From assembly GCA_964243295.1 (NCBI GenBank), contig CAXTEJ010000003.1, forward strand, positions 81,537 through 145,536: a DNA stretch of 64,000 nt. Reading direction: 5' to 3'. Position numbers and translations under genes: made by a program. Of this stretch, positions 17,420 through 25,929 are shown piece after piece (position 1 is the first letter of the stretch; each line of letters opens with the position of its first letter). The notes beneath the pieces were generated by a model. The model had not been told where the DNA came from and did not search any database. It worked only from the letters and a program-made list of their open reading frames with translations. Source of the DNA: CAXTEJ01 sp964243295 (GTDB lineage: Bacteria > Actinomycetota > Actinomycetes > Actinomycetales > Angustibacteraceae).

Positions 17420-17905
17420 GTGGACCAAGCCCTGACGGCGATCATCGGAGTGGTGCTCGGTGCGGTCACGACGGGCTCGATCGGCTACTGGGCGGCGCTC
17501 AAGCCGGCGCGGATGGCTCGCGACGAGGCACGTGAGGATCGCAAGGTGGCTGTCGAGGCGCTCGAGGACCAGCGCGAGGACAGTGCGGTGACGCGGATCA
17601 CCGAGGCATGGGAGCTCGCTCGCAGCCACGACGCACGAGAGCGGCGCGTGGGACTGCGAATGCTGAGGGCGATGGTGCAGCAGCCGCATCTCGGTCCATT
17701 GGCCTGGGCAATGCTGGACGAGATGGTGCAGGAGGAGCTCGGGCAACCACTCGCCGAGCTGCGCCGCGTCTGGGAGCGGACCGGTGCGCTGCCCGTCGTC
17801 GCGCCCGACGTAGACATCGAGATCGTCGTGACGGACACTGATGGCTGGGACGAGGAGGTGGACGATGCCCAAGACGAAGATCGTGGTCACGCGCCGTCAA
17901 GTTGA
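17420..17905 (+). CDS. Small membrane-anchored coiled-coil protein, unknown
   Basis: A 161-aa protein with one N-terminal helix (ALTAIIGVVLGAVTTGSIGYWAAL) and then a charged helical stretch (KPARMARDEAREDRKVAVEALEDQREDS). Residues 58-118 are also helix-rich. The tail is acidic. I do not recognise a family. It probably sits in the membrane with its body in the cytoplasm. The start is GTG. The end overlaps the next small gene by 41 bases, so the pair is likely co-translated. Confidence 0.65.
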   Translation: MDQALTAIIGVVLGAVTTGSIGYWAALKPARMARDEAREDRKVAVEALEDQREDSAVTRITEAWELARSHDARERRVGLRMLRAMVQQPHLGPLAWAMLDEMVQEELGQPLAELRRVWERTGALPVVAPDVDIEIVVTDTDGWDEEVDDAQDEDRGHAPSS

Positions 17906-18029
17906 GCTGGCACAGGCGAAGGTCGCGGCCGACATCGCCCTCAGCAAGCCTGTCGACCCACTGGTCCGCATGATCGCGGACGCCGGCAGCCGCGGCAGCA
18001 ACCCCGCTGCGTCAGTCAACGCTCGCTGA
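17865..18029 (+). CDS. 54-aa helical protein, unknown
   Basis: The ATG at 17865 has a strong ribosome site (GAGGAGG at 17852-17858, 6 bases upstream). The product begins MPKTKIVVTRRQVELAQAKV. It is helical, basic at the N-terminus, and has no known motif. The ribosome site lies inside the overlapping upstream gene, which supports translational coupling and a paired role. Unknown function. Confidence 0.6.
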   Translation: MPKTKIVVTRRQVELAQAKVAADIALSKPVDPLVRMIADAGSRGSNPAASVNAR

Positions 18030-18092
18030 GTCGAGACGCCGCCCCGCGGGGTACGGCGGCACGGTGGTGTGAGCGGGCGTAGCGTTGTGCAC

Positions 18093-19058
18093 GTGACCAC
18101 GACGAGCTCTACCACCGGACAGTTCTCGCGCGAGACCGGCACGGGCGGTGAGTGGAAGCGGCAGGGAAACCGGTTCACCGGCCGCATCACCGCCGACAGT
18201 GACAGCGCGCCTGGCGAGGGCCCGGACGCCCAGGACCGGTGGCCGCTCGAGGCCGGGCGCTACCGGCTGGTCGTGTCGTTGGCCTGCCCCTGGGCCCACC
18301 GCACCCTGATCGTGCGCCGGCTGCTGGGGCTGGACGACGCGATCTCGGTCGGGGTGGTCGACCCGGTGCGCGACGAGCGCGGCTGGCGGTTCTGGCTGGA
18401 CGACGGCCACCGCGACCCGCTGCTCGGCATCGAGTTCCTGTCCGAGGCCTACCTGCGCACCGACCCGACGTACGAGGGCCGGGTCACCGTGCCGTGCATC
18501 GTCGACACCGTCACCGGGCTCGTGGTCACCAACGACTACCCGCAGATCACGCTCGACCTGTCGACCGACTGGACGTCGCTGCACGGCCCCGACGCGGCCG
18601 ACCTCTACCCCGCCGACGAGCGCGAGGAGATGGACGCGCTCATCGCCGAGATCTACCAGGACGTCAACAACGGGGTCTACCGCTGCGGCTTCGCCACGAC
18701 GCAGGAGGCCTACGAGGCCGCCTACGAGGCGCTGTTCGCCCGGCTCGACGTGCTGGAGGAGCGCCTCTCCGACCGGCGGTTCCTGATGGGCGACCAGCTG
18801 CGCGAGGTCGACGTCCGGCTGTTCACCACGCTCGTGCGCTTCGACGCGGTCTACCACGGCCACTTCAAGACGAACCGGCAGAAGCTCACCGAGTTCCCGA
18901 ACCTCTGGCGCTACGCGCGAGACCTGTTCTCCCACACCGCTTTCGGCGAGACCGTCGACTTCGACCACATCAAGCGCCACTACTACCTCACCCACGAGTC
19001 CATCAACCCGACCGGCATCGTGCCGGCGGGCCCAGACCCGAAGGTCTGGACCCGCTGA
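18093..19058 (+). CDS. S-glutathionyl/S-mycothiolyl-hydroquinone reductase (YqjG type)
   Basis: A 321-aa GST-like reductase that removes a thiol from thiolated hydroquinones. The active-site motif is SLACPWAHR with Cys65. The thioredoxin-fold part spans residues 40-150 (VPCIVDT, TNDYPQITLDL), and the all-alpha GST C-domain runs from about 165 to 290 (FLMGDQLREVDVRLFTTLVRFD). In actinomycetes mycothiol rather than glutathione is the likely thiol; that is inference from lineage. GTG 18093 gives the usual start; GTG 18069 would add eight residues. Stand-alone gene, convergent with the PspC operon. Confidence 0.9.
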   Translation: MTTTSSTTGQFSRETGTGGEWKRQGNRFTGRITADSDSAPGEGPDAQDRWPLEAGRYRLVVSLACPWAHRTLIVRRLLGLDDAISVGVVDPVRDERGWRFWLDDGHRDPLLGIEFLSEAYLRTDPTYEGRVTVPCIVDTVTGLVVTNDYPQITLDLSTDWTSLHGPDAADLYPADEREEMDALIAEIYQDVNNGVYRCGFATTQEAYEAAYEALFARLDVLEERLSDRRFLMGDQLREVDVRLFTTLVRFDAVYHGHFKTNRQKLTEFPNLWRYARDLFSHTAFGETVDFDHIKRHYYLTHESINPTGIVPAGPDPKVWTR

Positions 19059-19083
19059 CACCCGGCACGCGTGGTCTGTCGCA

Positions 19084-19380
19084 CTAGTCGGTCGCGTGGT
19101 CGTCGATCCGCTCGGACGTCGGCACCGCGGTCTCGTGCAGCTCGCTCTCGCTGCTTCCTGCTGCGGCCGAGGTGGCCAGCTGCTCGCGCCGCGCCCGGCC
19201 GGCCCGACGGACGGTGAGCAGCAGGCCCACCAGCCCGGCGACCACCAGCACCACCGGCCCCGCGACGGAGGCGTCCGGCGCTGTGAGGACGTCCAGCTGC
19301 ACCAGGCCCCACAGCCCGGCCAGCCCCAGGAAGACCAGCCCGAAGACCAGCGACGTCACGTCCGTCTCGTGCTCAGCCAC
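19084..19380 (-). CDS. Small two-helix membrane protein
   Basis: A 98-aa protein with two hydrophobic helices (VTSLVFGLVFLGLAGLWGLV and AGPVVLVVAGLVGLLLTV), a basic RRAGRARRE stop-transfer and a polar tail. Its start overlaps the end of the PspC protein gene by 8 bases, so it is the second gene of that operon. No function is known; small proteins like this commonly follow PspC/LiaF-type proteins in actinomycetes. Confidence 0.7.
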   Translation of the reverse strand: MAEHETDVTSLVFGLVFLGLAGLWGLVQLDVLTAPDASVAGPVVLVVAGLVGLLLTVRRAGRARREQLATSAAAGSSESELHETAVPTSERIDDHATD

Positions 19381-20770
19381 GACGCACCTCCAGGTTGCCG
19401 ACGCCCGCGTCCAGCGTCAGGTCGATGGTTCCACCGCCAGGCCCGTCGGGCCCGACGTCGCTCACGGAGCGGTCGACGCCCACCCCGTCGTCCACGCGGC
19501 CGAGCAGTTCGACCTCGCCGACTCCGACGTGCGCGTTGACCGTCACGTCGACGTCCGGCGGCACGACGACGACGATCTCGCCGGCCCCGATCTCGATGTC
19601 CATCGTCGTCGGTGAGGTCGCCGACGCGAGGTCGAGGGCACTGAGGTCGTAGGTGACCGTGCCGGTGCGGAAGCTCGCTCGTGCAGGGATGTCGGCGACG
19701 AGCGCTGGTCGCACGACCTGGTTGACGTCGCCCCCCTGCGGCACGTCGATCCGGTCGGCGGCGCTCGCGGCGCTCGTCGCGAGGGCCAGCAGCAGCCCCA
19801 CGGCGATCAGCAGCCGCGACCGGCCGTAGCGGGCGCCGACCACCAGGCCGAGCCCCACCACGGCGAGGGCCAGCGCCGGGTAGGCCGCGCTTGGCACCGA
19901 CACGTCCCCGCGGCCGTCGACGGCGGCGAGCGCACCGAGGGCGATGAGGGCGACGCTCAGCGTCGCGGGCAGCAGCACCGAGCGCTGCCGCGGCGGTCGC
20001 GGCGGCACGGGTGCCGGTACCGGCCAGGTGGCCGTCGGCGGGCCGTACCCGGGGGGAGTCGTGCCCGTGCCGGGTGTCGGGGCGTACGACGTCGCGCCGG
20101 CTGCCGACGAGCCGCCGGTGGGAGGCGCGGTGGGGAAGGACGCCGTGGGGGAGGCGGCGGTCGGGAAGGACGCCGGCGGGTAAGAAGCCGTCGGCTGCGG
20201 CCCGGCCGGATAGCCCGTGGTCTCGCCGGAGGCGGTGACCGTTGCGGCATAAGGGCTCGTGCCACCCGTGGGCGCCGACGGGTAGGGCAGCGGCGTGGTG
20301 CCGCGGCGGTCCAGCCAGACGAACAGGCCGACGAGCGCCAGCACCAGCAGCACCGTGCCGTCCCAGCCGCCAGCGACGCCGAGCACGGCGACGACCACGA
20401 CGACGGTGAGGACGACCGCGCCGAGCAGCGGGCGGCGGGTGCCAACACCGGCCGGTGTACCGCGGAAGGCGCGGTCGGCCACCGAGGGTCGGCCGTCGTC
20501 CTCGGCGAGCAGCAGCCAGCCCGCGGCGTACAGCAGGACGCCGGCGCCGCCGAACACGATGAGCACGGCCACGACGACGCGGACGAGCAGCGGATCGAGG
20601 CCGAGTGAGCGGCCGATGCCGCCGCACACGCCGGCGAGCACACGATCGGACCGGCTGCGGCGCAAGGACCGCAGGCCGGCGGTGACCCGGTCGGAGGACC
20701 AGCCGGCGCGCGGGGGCGGCGGCGGAGGAGGGGTGGCCCCGCTGGGCGGGGGAACGTCGGTGGTCTGCAT
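19373..20770 (-). CDS. PspC-domain membrane protein with LiaF-like C-terminus
   Basis: A 465-aa integral membrane protein. Residues 40-95 are a PspC domain (SRSDRVLAGVCGGIGRSLGLDPLLVRVVVAVL). A long Pro/Ser/Thr/Ala-rich cytoplasmic linker spans about residues 150-260, with SYPPASFPTAASPTASFPTA repeats. Further helices follow, and the last 140 residues are a beta-rich domain (IDIEIGAGEIVVVVPPDVDVTVNA type) like the C-terminal half of LiaF/YvqF. Such proteins sense or damp envelope stress. It faces away from a PspC-containing histidine kinase and its regulator, which fits a three-part LiaFSR-like system. Confidence 0.8.
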   Translation of the reverse strand: MQTTDVPPPSGATPPPPPPPRAGWSSDRVTAGLRSLRRSRSDRVLAGVCGGIGRSLGLDPLLVRVVVAVLIVFGGAGVLLYAAGWLLLAEDDGRPSVADRAFRGTPAGVGTRRPLLGAVVLTVVVVVAVLGVAGGWDGTVLLVLALVGLFVWLDRRGTTPLPYPSAPTGGTSPYAATVTASGETTGYPAGPQPTASYPPASFPTAASPTASFPTAPPTGGSSAAGATSYAPTPGTGTTPPGYGPPTATWPVPAPVPPRPPRQRSVLLPATLSVALIALGALAAVDGRGDVSVPSAAYPALALAVVGLGLVVGARYGRSRLLIAVGLLLALATSAASAADRIDVPQGGDVNQVVRPALVADIPARASFRTGTVTYDLSALDLASATSPTTMDIEIGAGEIVVVVPPDVDVTVNAHVGVGEVELLGRVDDGVGVDRSVSDVGPDGPGGGTIDLTLDAGVGNLEVRRG

Positions 20771-20816
20771 GAGTCGAGCCTGGCCGCGGCAGGGGTGCCC
20801 CGACCATCGGGGACGA

Positions 20817-20877
20817 CCCTGAGCCGACCCTGGTTCGCGGGTCACCACCAGGGTGGAGTCCCGGGGTTGGCTCAGGG
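20817..20877. promoter_or_regulatory. Nested inverted repeats, divergent PspC operator
   Basis: Outer arms CCCTGAGCCGACC (20817-20829) and GGTTGGCTCAGGG (20865-20877) match at 12 of 13 positions, and inner arms ACCCTGG (20827-20833) and CCAGGGT (20848-20854) match fully. The site lies 47 bases before both the PspC gene on one side and the kinase on the other. It is a good candidate for autoregulation by the LuxR-type regulator of this locus. Confidence 0.5.
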
Positions 20878-20923
20878 GCGCCGGTCGTGGCGCCGGCGAC
20901 CCGGCGCGGGAGAGACTGGTCGG

Positions 20924-22339
20924 GTGACCGCCAGCCCGATGACGCCGCCGACGGGGCCCACGCCCCCGCCCGCGTCGGCACCCCGGGCCTCCCTGCCGCA
21001 GCCACCCTTGCCCCGACCGCACCTGCCCGTGCCGCCCCTGCCTGCCCCCGGACCAGCGCTGGTGCCACCGCCGGCACTACCGCGGCTCACGCGGCGCGCC
21101 GACGGGCGGCTGGTCGCGGGGGTCGCCTCCGGCCTCGCGCAGCACCTGGGCGTCGACGTGCTGTGGGTGCGCGTCGCCTTCGCGCTGCTGGCGGGCGTCA
21201 ACGGGTGCGGTGTCGCCCTGTACGCCGCGCTGTGGGTGTTCGCGCCCGCCGCCGGGCCCGACGACGTCGTCGACGAACCCGCCGGTCTCGCGGCGGCGGC
21301 GCGCACCGGACGTCGTCCGCGCACCGGCCTCGCGATGGGGGACGTCGGCCAGCTCGTCGCGCTCGGGGCGCTCGCGCTCGGCCTGCTGCTGCTGCTCGGC
21401 ACCACGGTGTGGGGGCTGACGCCCGGCGTGCTGCTGCCGGCGCTCGCGGTCAGCGCCGGGCTGGCCCTGATCTGGACGCAGGCCGACGCGGCCGAGCGCG
21501 CGCGGCTCGGAGCGGCGTCCGGCTGGTGGCCGGGCGCGACCGGCCGCACCCGGTGGGTCGTCGCCGGCCGCCTGGTGGCCGGGCTGGCGCTCGTCGTGGC
21601 CGGGCTGGCGTTCGTGCGCGTCGGCGGGCTGCTCGGGGGAGGTGAGCTGCGCGACGGCGTCATGGTGTCGCTGCTCGTGCTCGCCGGCGTGGTGCTCGTC
21701 GTCGGGCCGTTCCTGTGGCGGCTGGCGCGCCAGGCCGAGGCCGACCGCCGGGCGCGGCTGCTGTCGCAGCAGCAGGCCGATGTCGCTGCCCACCTGCACG
21801 ACTCGGTGCTGCAGACGCTGGCGCTCATCCAGCGCCGCGCCGACGACCCCCGCACCGTGGTGGCCCTGGCCCGCGCGCAGGAGCGCGACCTGCGGGGCTG
21901 GCTCTACGCCGGCGACCGGCCGGCATCGGCCTCGGTGCGCGCCGCGCTCGAGGAGTCGGCCGCCCGGGTGGAGGAGGAGCACGGGGTGCCGGTCGAGGTC
22001 GTGGTGGTCGGCGACGCCGCGCTCGGCGAGGCCGGCGACGCGCTGGTGCGTGCAGCGGGCGAGGCGATGGTCAACGCCGCCCGGCACTCCGGCGCCCCCG
22101 CGGTCGACGTCTACGCCGAGTGCACGCCGGCAGGCGACGGCAGCGAGGTCGAGGTCTTCGTCCGCGACCGCGGCGCGGGCTTCGACCCCGGCGCGGTCCC
22201 CGCCGACCGGATGGGGCTGCGGGGCTCGGTCATCGGGCGGATGGAGCGCCACGGCGGCCGCGCCGACGTCCGCTCGGCGCCCGGTGAGGGCACCGAGGTG
22301 CGGCTGCGCATGACGCTGCCCGCGGGTCCGGCCTCGTGA
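20924..22339 (+). CDS. PspC-domain sensor histidine kinase
   Basis: A 471-aa kinase of the NarL/LiaS type. Residues 1-48 are Pro-rich; residues 50-110 form a PspC domain (LTRRADGRLVAGVASGLAQHLGVDVLWVRVA), with about four membrane helices to residue 260. The phospho-acceptor is His292 in AHLHDSVLQTL. The C-terminal HATPase region has GEAMVNAARHSGA and DRGAGFDPG. The usual ER.RIAREL before the His is replaced by QQQADVAAH, a divergent HisKA_3. The stop overlaps the LuxR regulator start (GTGA), so kinase and regulator are coupled. GTG 20924 is chosen. Confidence 0.9.
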   Translation: MTASPMTPPTGPTPPPASAPRASLPQPPLPRPHLPVPPLPAPGPALVPPPALPRLTRRADGRLVAGVASGLAQHLGVDVLWVRVAFALLAGVNGCGVALYAALWVFAPAAGPDDVVDEPAGLAAAARTGRRPRTGLAMGDVGQLVALGALALGLLLLLGTTVWGLTPGVLLPALAVSAGLALIWTQADAAERARLGAASGWWPGATGRTRWVVAGRLVAGLALVVAGLAFVRVGGLLGGGELRDGVMVSLLVLAGVVLVVGPFLWRLARQAEADRRARLLSQQQADVAAHLHDSVLQTLALIQRRADDPRTVVALARAQERDLRGWLYAGDRPASASVRAALEESAARVEEEHGVPVEVVVVGDAALGEAGDALVRAAGEAMVNAARHSGAPAVDVYAECTPAGDGSEVEVFVRDRGAGFDPGAVPADRMGLRGSVIGRMERHGGRADVRSAPGEGTEVRLRMTLPAGPAS

Positions 22340-22989
22340 GCGCCGGGCCCGTGCCCGTGCGGGTCGTGCTCGTCGACGACCACGCGATGTTCCGCGCCGG
22401 CGTCCGCGCCGAGCTCGGTGGCGGCGTCGAGGTGGTCGCCGAGGCCGCCGACGTCGACCAGGCCGTCGCGGCCGTCGCCGCCACCGCACCGGACGTCGTC
22501 CTGCTCGACGTGCACCTGCCCGGCGGCGGCGGCGCCGAGGTGATCACGCGCTGCGTCGCCGGCGGCAGCACCACCCGGTTCCTCGCGCTGTCGGTCAGCG
22601 ACGCCGCACCCGACGTCATCGGCGTCATCCGCGCCGGCGCCCGCGGCTACGTCACCAAGACCATCACCGGCGCCGAGCTGGCGCAGGCGGTGCTGCGGGT
22701 CGCCGAGGGCGACGCCGTCTTCAGCCCCCGGCTCGCCGGGTTCGTGCTCGACGCGTTCGCCGGCCAGCAGGCACCGGTGTCGGTCGACCCCGAGCTCGAC
22801 CGCCTCAGCACCCGCGAGCGGGAGGTGATGCGGCTGATCGCCCGCGGCTACGCCTACAAGGAGGTCGCCCGCGAGCTGTTCATCTCGGTCAAGACCGTCG
22901 AGACCCACGTGTCGGCGGTGCTGCGCAAGCTGCAGCTGTCCAGCCGGCACGAGCTGAGCCGCTGGGCGGCCGACCGCCGGCTGCTCTGA
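22336..22989 (+). CDS. LuxR-family response regulator
   Basis: A 217-aa transcription regulator. The receiver domain (residues 8-125) has the acidic pocket VDDH, phospho-acceptor Asp58 (VVLLDVHLP), and Lys in YVTKTITG. The LuxR-type HTH starts at about residue 153 (LSTREREVMRLIARGYAYKEVARELFISVKTVETHV). It is co-translated with the kinase and should be phosphorylated by it. The divergent nested inverted repeat between the kinase and the PspC operon is the likely target, giving feedback on both. Confidence 0.92.
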   Translation: MSAGPVPVRVVLVDDHAMFRAGVRAELGGGVEVVAEAADVDQAVAAVAATAPDVVLLDVHLPGGGGAEVITRCVAGGSTTRFLALSVSDAAPDVIGVIRAGARGYVTKTITGAELAQAVLRVAEGDAVFSPRLAGFVLDAFAGQQAPVSVDPELDRLSTREREVMRLIARGYAYKEVARELFISVKTVETHVSAVLRKLQLSSRHELSRWAADRRLL

Positions 22990-23058
22990 CGGCCGGCTGC
23001 TCGAAACCGTTGCCGCTCTACCGTCGGCCACGGCCGACGCCCCCCGAGGAGGTGTGGC

Positions 23059-24372
23059 GTGAGCTCGAGGGCTGACGACGGCGGCCGCCGTGACGGCGAG
23101 CTCGTCGTCCCCATGGCCTACGGCCGCACCGGCCTGGACGTCGTCCTGCCCGCGCGGTGCACCACGGTCGTCGCTCCGCGGCACCCCGCGCCCGCGGCCG
23201 ACGTGGCGGCGACGCTCCGGCACGCGCTGCGCCACCCCGTGGCCGGCCCACCGCTGCGCTCGGTGGTGCGCGCCGGCCAGTCCGTCGCCGTCTCGGTGTG
23301 CGACATCACACGCCCCCAGCCGCGCCGGCCGATGCTGCTCGCGCTGCTCGACGAATTGGCGGGGATCGTCCGTCCGGCCGACGTCACCGTGCTCGTCGCG
23401 ACCGGCACCCACCGCCCCAGCACGCAGGACGAGCTGCGCGAGATGCTCGGCGACGAGCTGCTCGGCGCCGTCACGGTCGTCGACCACGACTGCCGCGCCG
23501 AGGCCGACCTCACGTGGTGCGGGCGGCACGGGGCCGACGTCCCCGTGTGGCTGAGCAGCGCGTGGGTGCGGGCCGACGTCCGCATCACGACCGGTTTCGT
23601 CGAGCCGCACTTCTTCGCCGGCTTCAGCGGCGGCCCCAAGATGGTAGCGCCCGGGCTCGCCGGGCTCGAGACGGTGCTCACGCTGCACGACGCCGCGCGC
23701 ATCGCGAGCCCACGCGCCACGTGGGGCGTCTGCGAGGGCAACCCCGTGCACGACGACGTGCGCGCCATCGCGGCCGCCACCGGGGTCGACTTCGCCCTCG
23801 ACGTGGTGCTCGACCGCGAGCAGCGGGTGGTCGCTGCCTTCGGCGGCGAGCTGGGCCCCATGCACGCGGCGGCCCGCGAGCTCGTGCGGGAGGTGTCGAT
23901 GCAGCCGGTGCCCCACCTGTTCGACGTGGTGGTAACGAGCAACGCGGGGTACCCGCTCGACCAGAACCTCTACCAGGCGGTCAAGGGGCTCTCGGCGGCG
24001 GCGAGCGTGGTCCGGCCCGGTGGGCTGGTGATCGGCGTCGCCGAGTGCCGCGACGGCTTCCCCGACCACGGGTCGTTCCGGGAGGTCCTCGCGAGCGCCG
24101 ACAGCCCCGCCGCGCTGCTCGACACCATCGCCGCCCGGCCGCGCACGGTGCCCGACCAGTGGCAGGTGCAGGTGCTGGCGCGCATCCTCACCACAGCCCG
24201 CGTCGGCATGCACTCCGGTCACCTCACCGCCGACGACCTGCGCTCGGCCCACCTCGACCACGTGCCGGACGTCGGCGCCGCGGTGAGCGCCGAGCTGGCC
24301 GCCCGCGGCCCGGGCGCCACGGTGTGCGTGCTTCCCGAGGGGCCGCAGACGATCCCGTACGTGTCGGCCTGA
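23059..24372 (+). CDS. larA: LarA-type nickel-dependent 2-hydroxyacid racemase
   Basis: A 437-aa LarA-family protein (DUF2088). The residues that hold the nickel-pincer cofactor in lactate racemase are all at the expected spacing: His118 in GTHRPST, His184 in VEPHFFAGFSGGPK, Lys194 (the cofactor-linking Lys) and His210. The 66, 10 and 16 residue gaps equal those of the known enzyme (108, 174, 184, 200). A DITRP motif precedes them. Cofactor-making larB, larC and larE are not in the window and must be elsewhere if it is active. The substrate may be lactate or another 2-hydroxyacid. GTG 23059 follows a GAGGAGGTG-like ribosome site. Confidence 0.85.
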   Translation: MSSRADDGGRRDGELVVPMAYGRTGLDVVLPARCTTVVAPRHPAPAADVAATLRHALRHPVAGPPLRSVVRAGQSVAVSVCDITRPQPRRPMLLALLDELAGIVRPADVTVLVATGTHRPSTQDELREMLGDELLGAVTVVDHDCRAEADLTWCGRHGADVPVWLSSAWVRADVRITTGFVEPHFFAGFSGGPKMVAPGLAGLETVLTLHDAARIASPRATWGVCEGNPVHDDVRAIAAATGVDFALDVVLDREQRVVAAFGGELGPMHAAARELVREVSMQPVPHLFDVVVTSNAGYPLDQNLYQAVKGLSAAASVVRPGGLVIGVAECRDGFPDHGSFREVLASADSPAALLDTIAARPRTVPDQWQVQVLARILTTARVGMHSGHLTADDLRSAHLDHVPDVGAAVSAELAARGPGATVCVLPEGPQTIPYVSA

Positions 24373-24429
24373 CCGGCGCACCGTCCCCCGTGGTCAGGCC
24401 GGGGGGTCGGGGCTGGCACAGTGACGGGC

Positions 24430-24504
24430 GTGGAGCTCACCGATCGCGTCGTCGTCCCGACCCACCCGTCGCTGGCCGCCACCGACGTCCACGACCCCTT
24501 GTGA
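24430..24504 (+). CDS. 24-aa leader peptide before the exporter gene
   Basis: A short frame GTG 24430 to TGA 24504 encodes a 24-residue peptide starting VELTDRVVVPTHPSLAATD. Its stop overlaps the GTG start of the exporter gene (GTGA), the same coupling seen at most real gene pairs here. It could be a translated leader that controls exporter translation, or the truncated remnant of a gene. It lacks any known attenuator feature such as a run of one amino acid. Confidence 0.3.
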   Translation: MELTDRVVVPTHPSLAATDVHDPL

Positions 24505-25802
24505 GCCGGCTCGCCACCGACCCGGCTGCCGAGACCGACCGCGCGCCCGGACGTCGGCACCGCAGCGCGCCCGCCTGGGCCCTGGCCGCGGCCGTGCTGC
24601 TGGCCGCGCTCAACCTGCGGACCGCGGTCACGAGCGTCGGGCCGGTGCTCGACGAGCTCGAGGCGTCGATCGGGCTCGCGAGCGAGCTCGCCGGCGTTCT
24701 CACCACGCTGCCGGTCATCGCCTTCGCCGCGCTCGGGTCGGCCACCCCTGCGGTGGCGCGTCGCGTGGGCGAGCAGCGGCTGCTGACCGCCGGGCTCGTG
24801 CTGATGACGGTGGGCCTCGCGACCCGCGCGCTCGCCGGCTCGGCGTGGTCGTTCCTCGCCCTCAGCGTCGTCGCGCTCGTGGGCGGCGCCATCGGCAACG
24901 TGCTGATCCCGGTGATGGTCAAGCGGGGCTTCCCTGACCGCGTCGGCACCATGACCGCCGGCTACACCACCGCGCTCGCGGTGGGCACAACACTCGCTGC
25001 CGCCGCCACGGTGCCCATCGCGGGGCTGCGGGGCGGTGCGGGGGACGGTGGCGCAGGTGGCGGCGCTGGGGACGGCGTCGACTGGCGCCTGGGCCTCGGT
25101 GCCTGGGCGGCGCTCGCGGCCGTCGCAGCGGTCGCCTGGCTGCTGCTGCCCGGCCGCTCGGCGTCCGCGCGCGGCACCTCCGAAAGCGACTCGGCCCCGG
25201 CGCCGGTGCCGTCGCTGTGGCGCAGCCGCACCGTGTGGGCCTTTACGGCGTTCTTCGCGGCGCAGTCGATGCAGGCCTACATCTCCTTCGGCTGGTTCGC
25301 GCTGTTCTTCCGCGAGCGCGGCGGCTACTCGGCGGCCGAGGCCGGGGTGCTCGTCGCCGTCCTCGCAGCGATGTCGATACCCATCTCGATGGTGCTGCCC
25401 ACGGTCGCCGTGCGGCTGCCCGACCAGCGCCCGCTCGTGGCGCTGCTGCTCGCCTGCTACGTCGTCGCCTACACCGGCATGCTCATCGCCCCGCGCGGCG
25501 GCGCGTGGGTGTGGGTGGTGCTGGCCGGCACCGGCTCGGGAGCGTTCCCGCTGGTGCTCACCCTCATCGGGCTGCGCACGAGCCGTCCCGAGGCGACGGC
25601 CTCGCTCGGGGCGTTCGTGCAGAGCATCGGCTACCTGGTCGCGGGCACCGGGCCCCTGCTCGTCGGTGTCATGCACGGCGCCACCGGCGGCTGGACGGGG
25701 CCGTTCGTGCTGCTGTTCGCCGCCGTCGCGGTCATGGGCGTGGCCGGCTGGTTCGTGGCCGTGCCCGGGGACGTCGAGGACGAGCTGACCGCTCGCAGCT
25801 GA
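24501..25802 (+). CDS. MFS transporter, CynX/NimT type
   Basis: A 433-aa integral membrane protein with about 12 helices. The N-terminal motif LAAALNLRTAVTSVGPVLDEL is typical of the CynX/NimT (cyanate or 2-nitroimidazole) branch of the major facilitator superfamily. A Gly/Asp-rich loop (GGAGDGGAGGGAGDG) interrupts it near residue 180. GTG 24501 overlaps a short leader frame. A transport substrate cannot be named. It follows the racemase gene by 128 bases and might share its promoter. Confidence 0.82.
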   Translation: MSRLATDPAAETDRAPGRRHRSAPAWALAAAVLLAALNLRTAVTSVGPVLDELEASIGLASELAGVLTTLPVIAFAALGSATPAVARRVGEQRLLTAGLVLMTVGLATRALAGSAWSFLALSVVALVGGAIGNVLIPVMVKRGFPDRVGTMTAGYTTALAVGTTLAAAATVPIAGLRGGAGDGGAGGGAGDGVDWRLGLGAWAALAAVAAVAWLLLPGRSASARGTSESDSAPAPVPSLWRSRTVWAFTAFFAAQSMQAYISFGWFALFFRERGGYSAAEAGVLVAVLAAMSIPISMVLPTVAVRLPDQRPLVALLLACYVVAYTGMLIAPRGGAWVWVVLAGTGSGAFPLVLTLIGLRTSRPEATASLGAFVQSIGYLVAGTGPLLVGVMHGATGGWTGPFVLLFAAVAVMGVAGWFVAVPGDVEDELTARS

Positions 25803-25929
25803 ACGGGTACGGCGGCGCCGGCGCTATGCCCCAGATCGTTCACCGGTCGTTGGCCCCCTGATCACCACGGCAGGACAGGCTCGGACGCGCCGGCACGAGC
25901 CGGACCCCGTGACCCACCCCGGAGGCACC

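Noticed and set aside
23157..25802. 881-codon frame spanning the racemase and exporter
   Set aside because: Only the part from GTG 24501 has transporter sequence; upstream codons are the racemase gene read out of frame.
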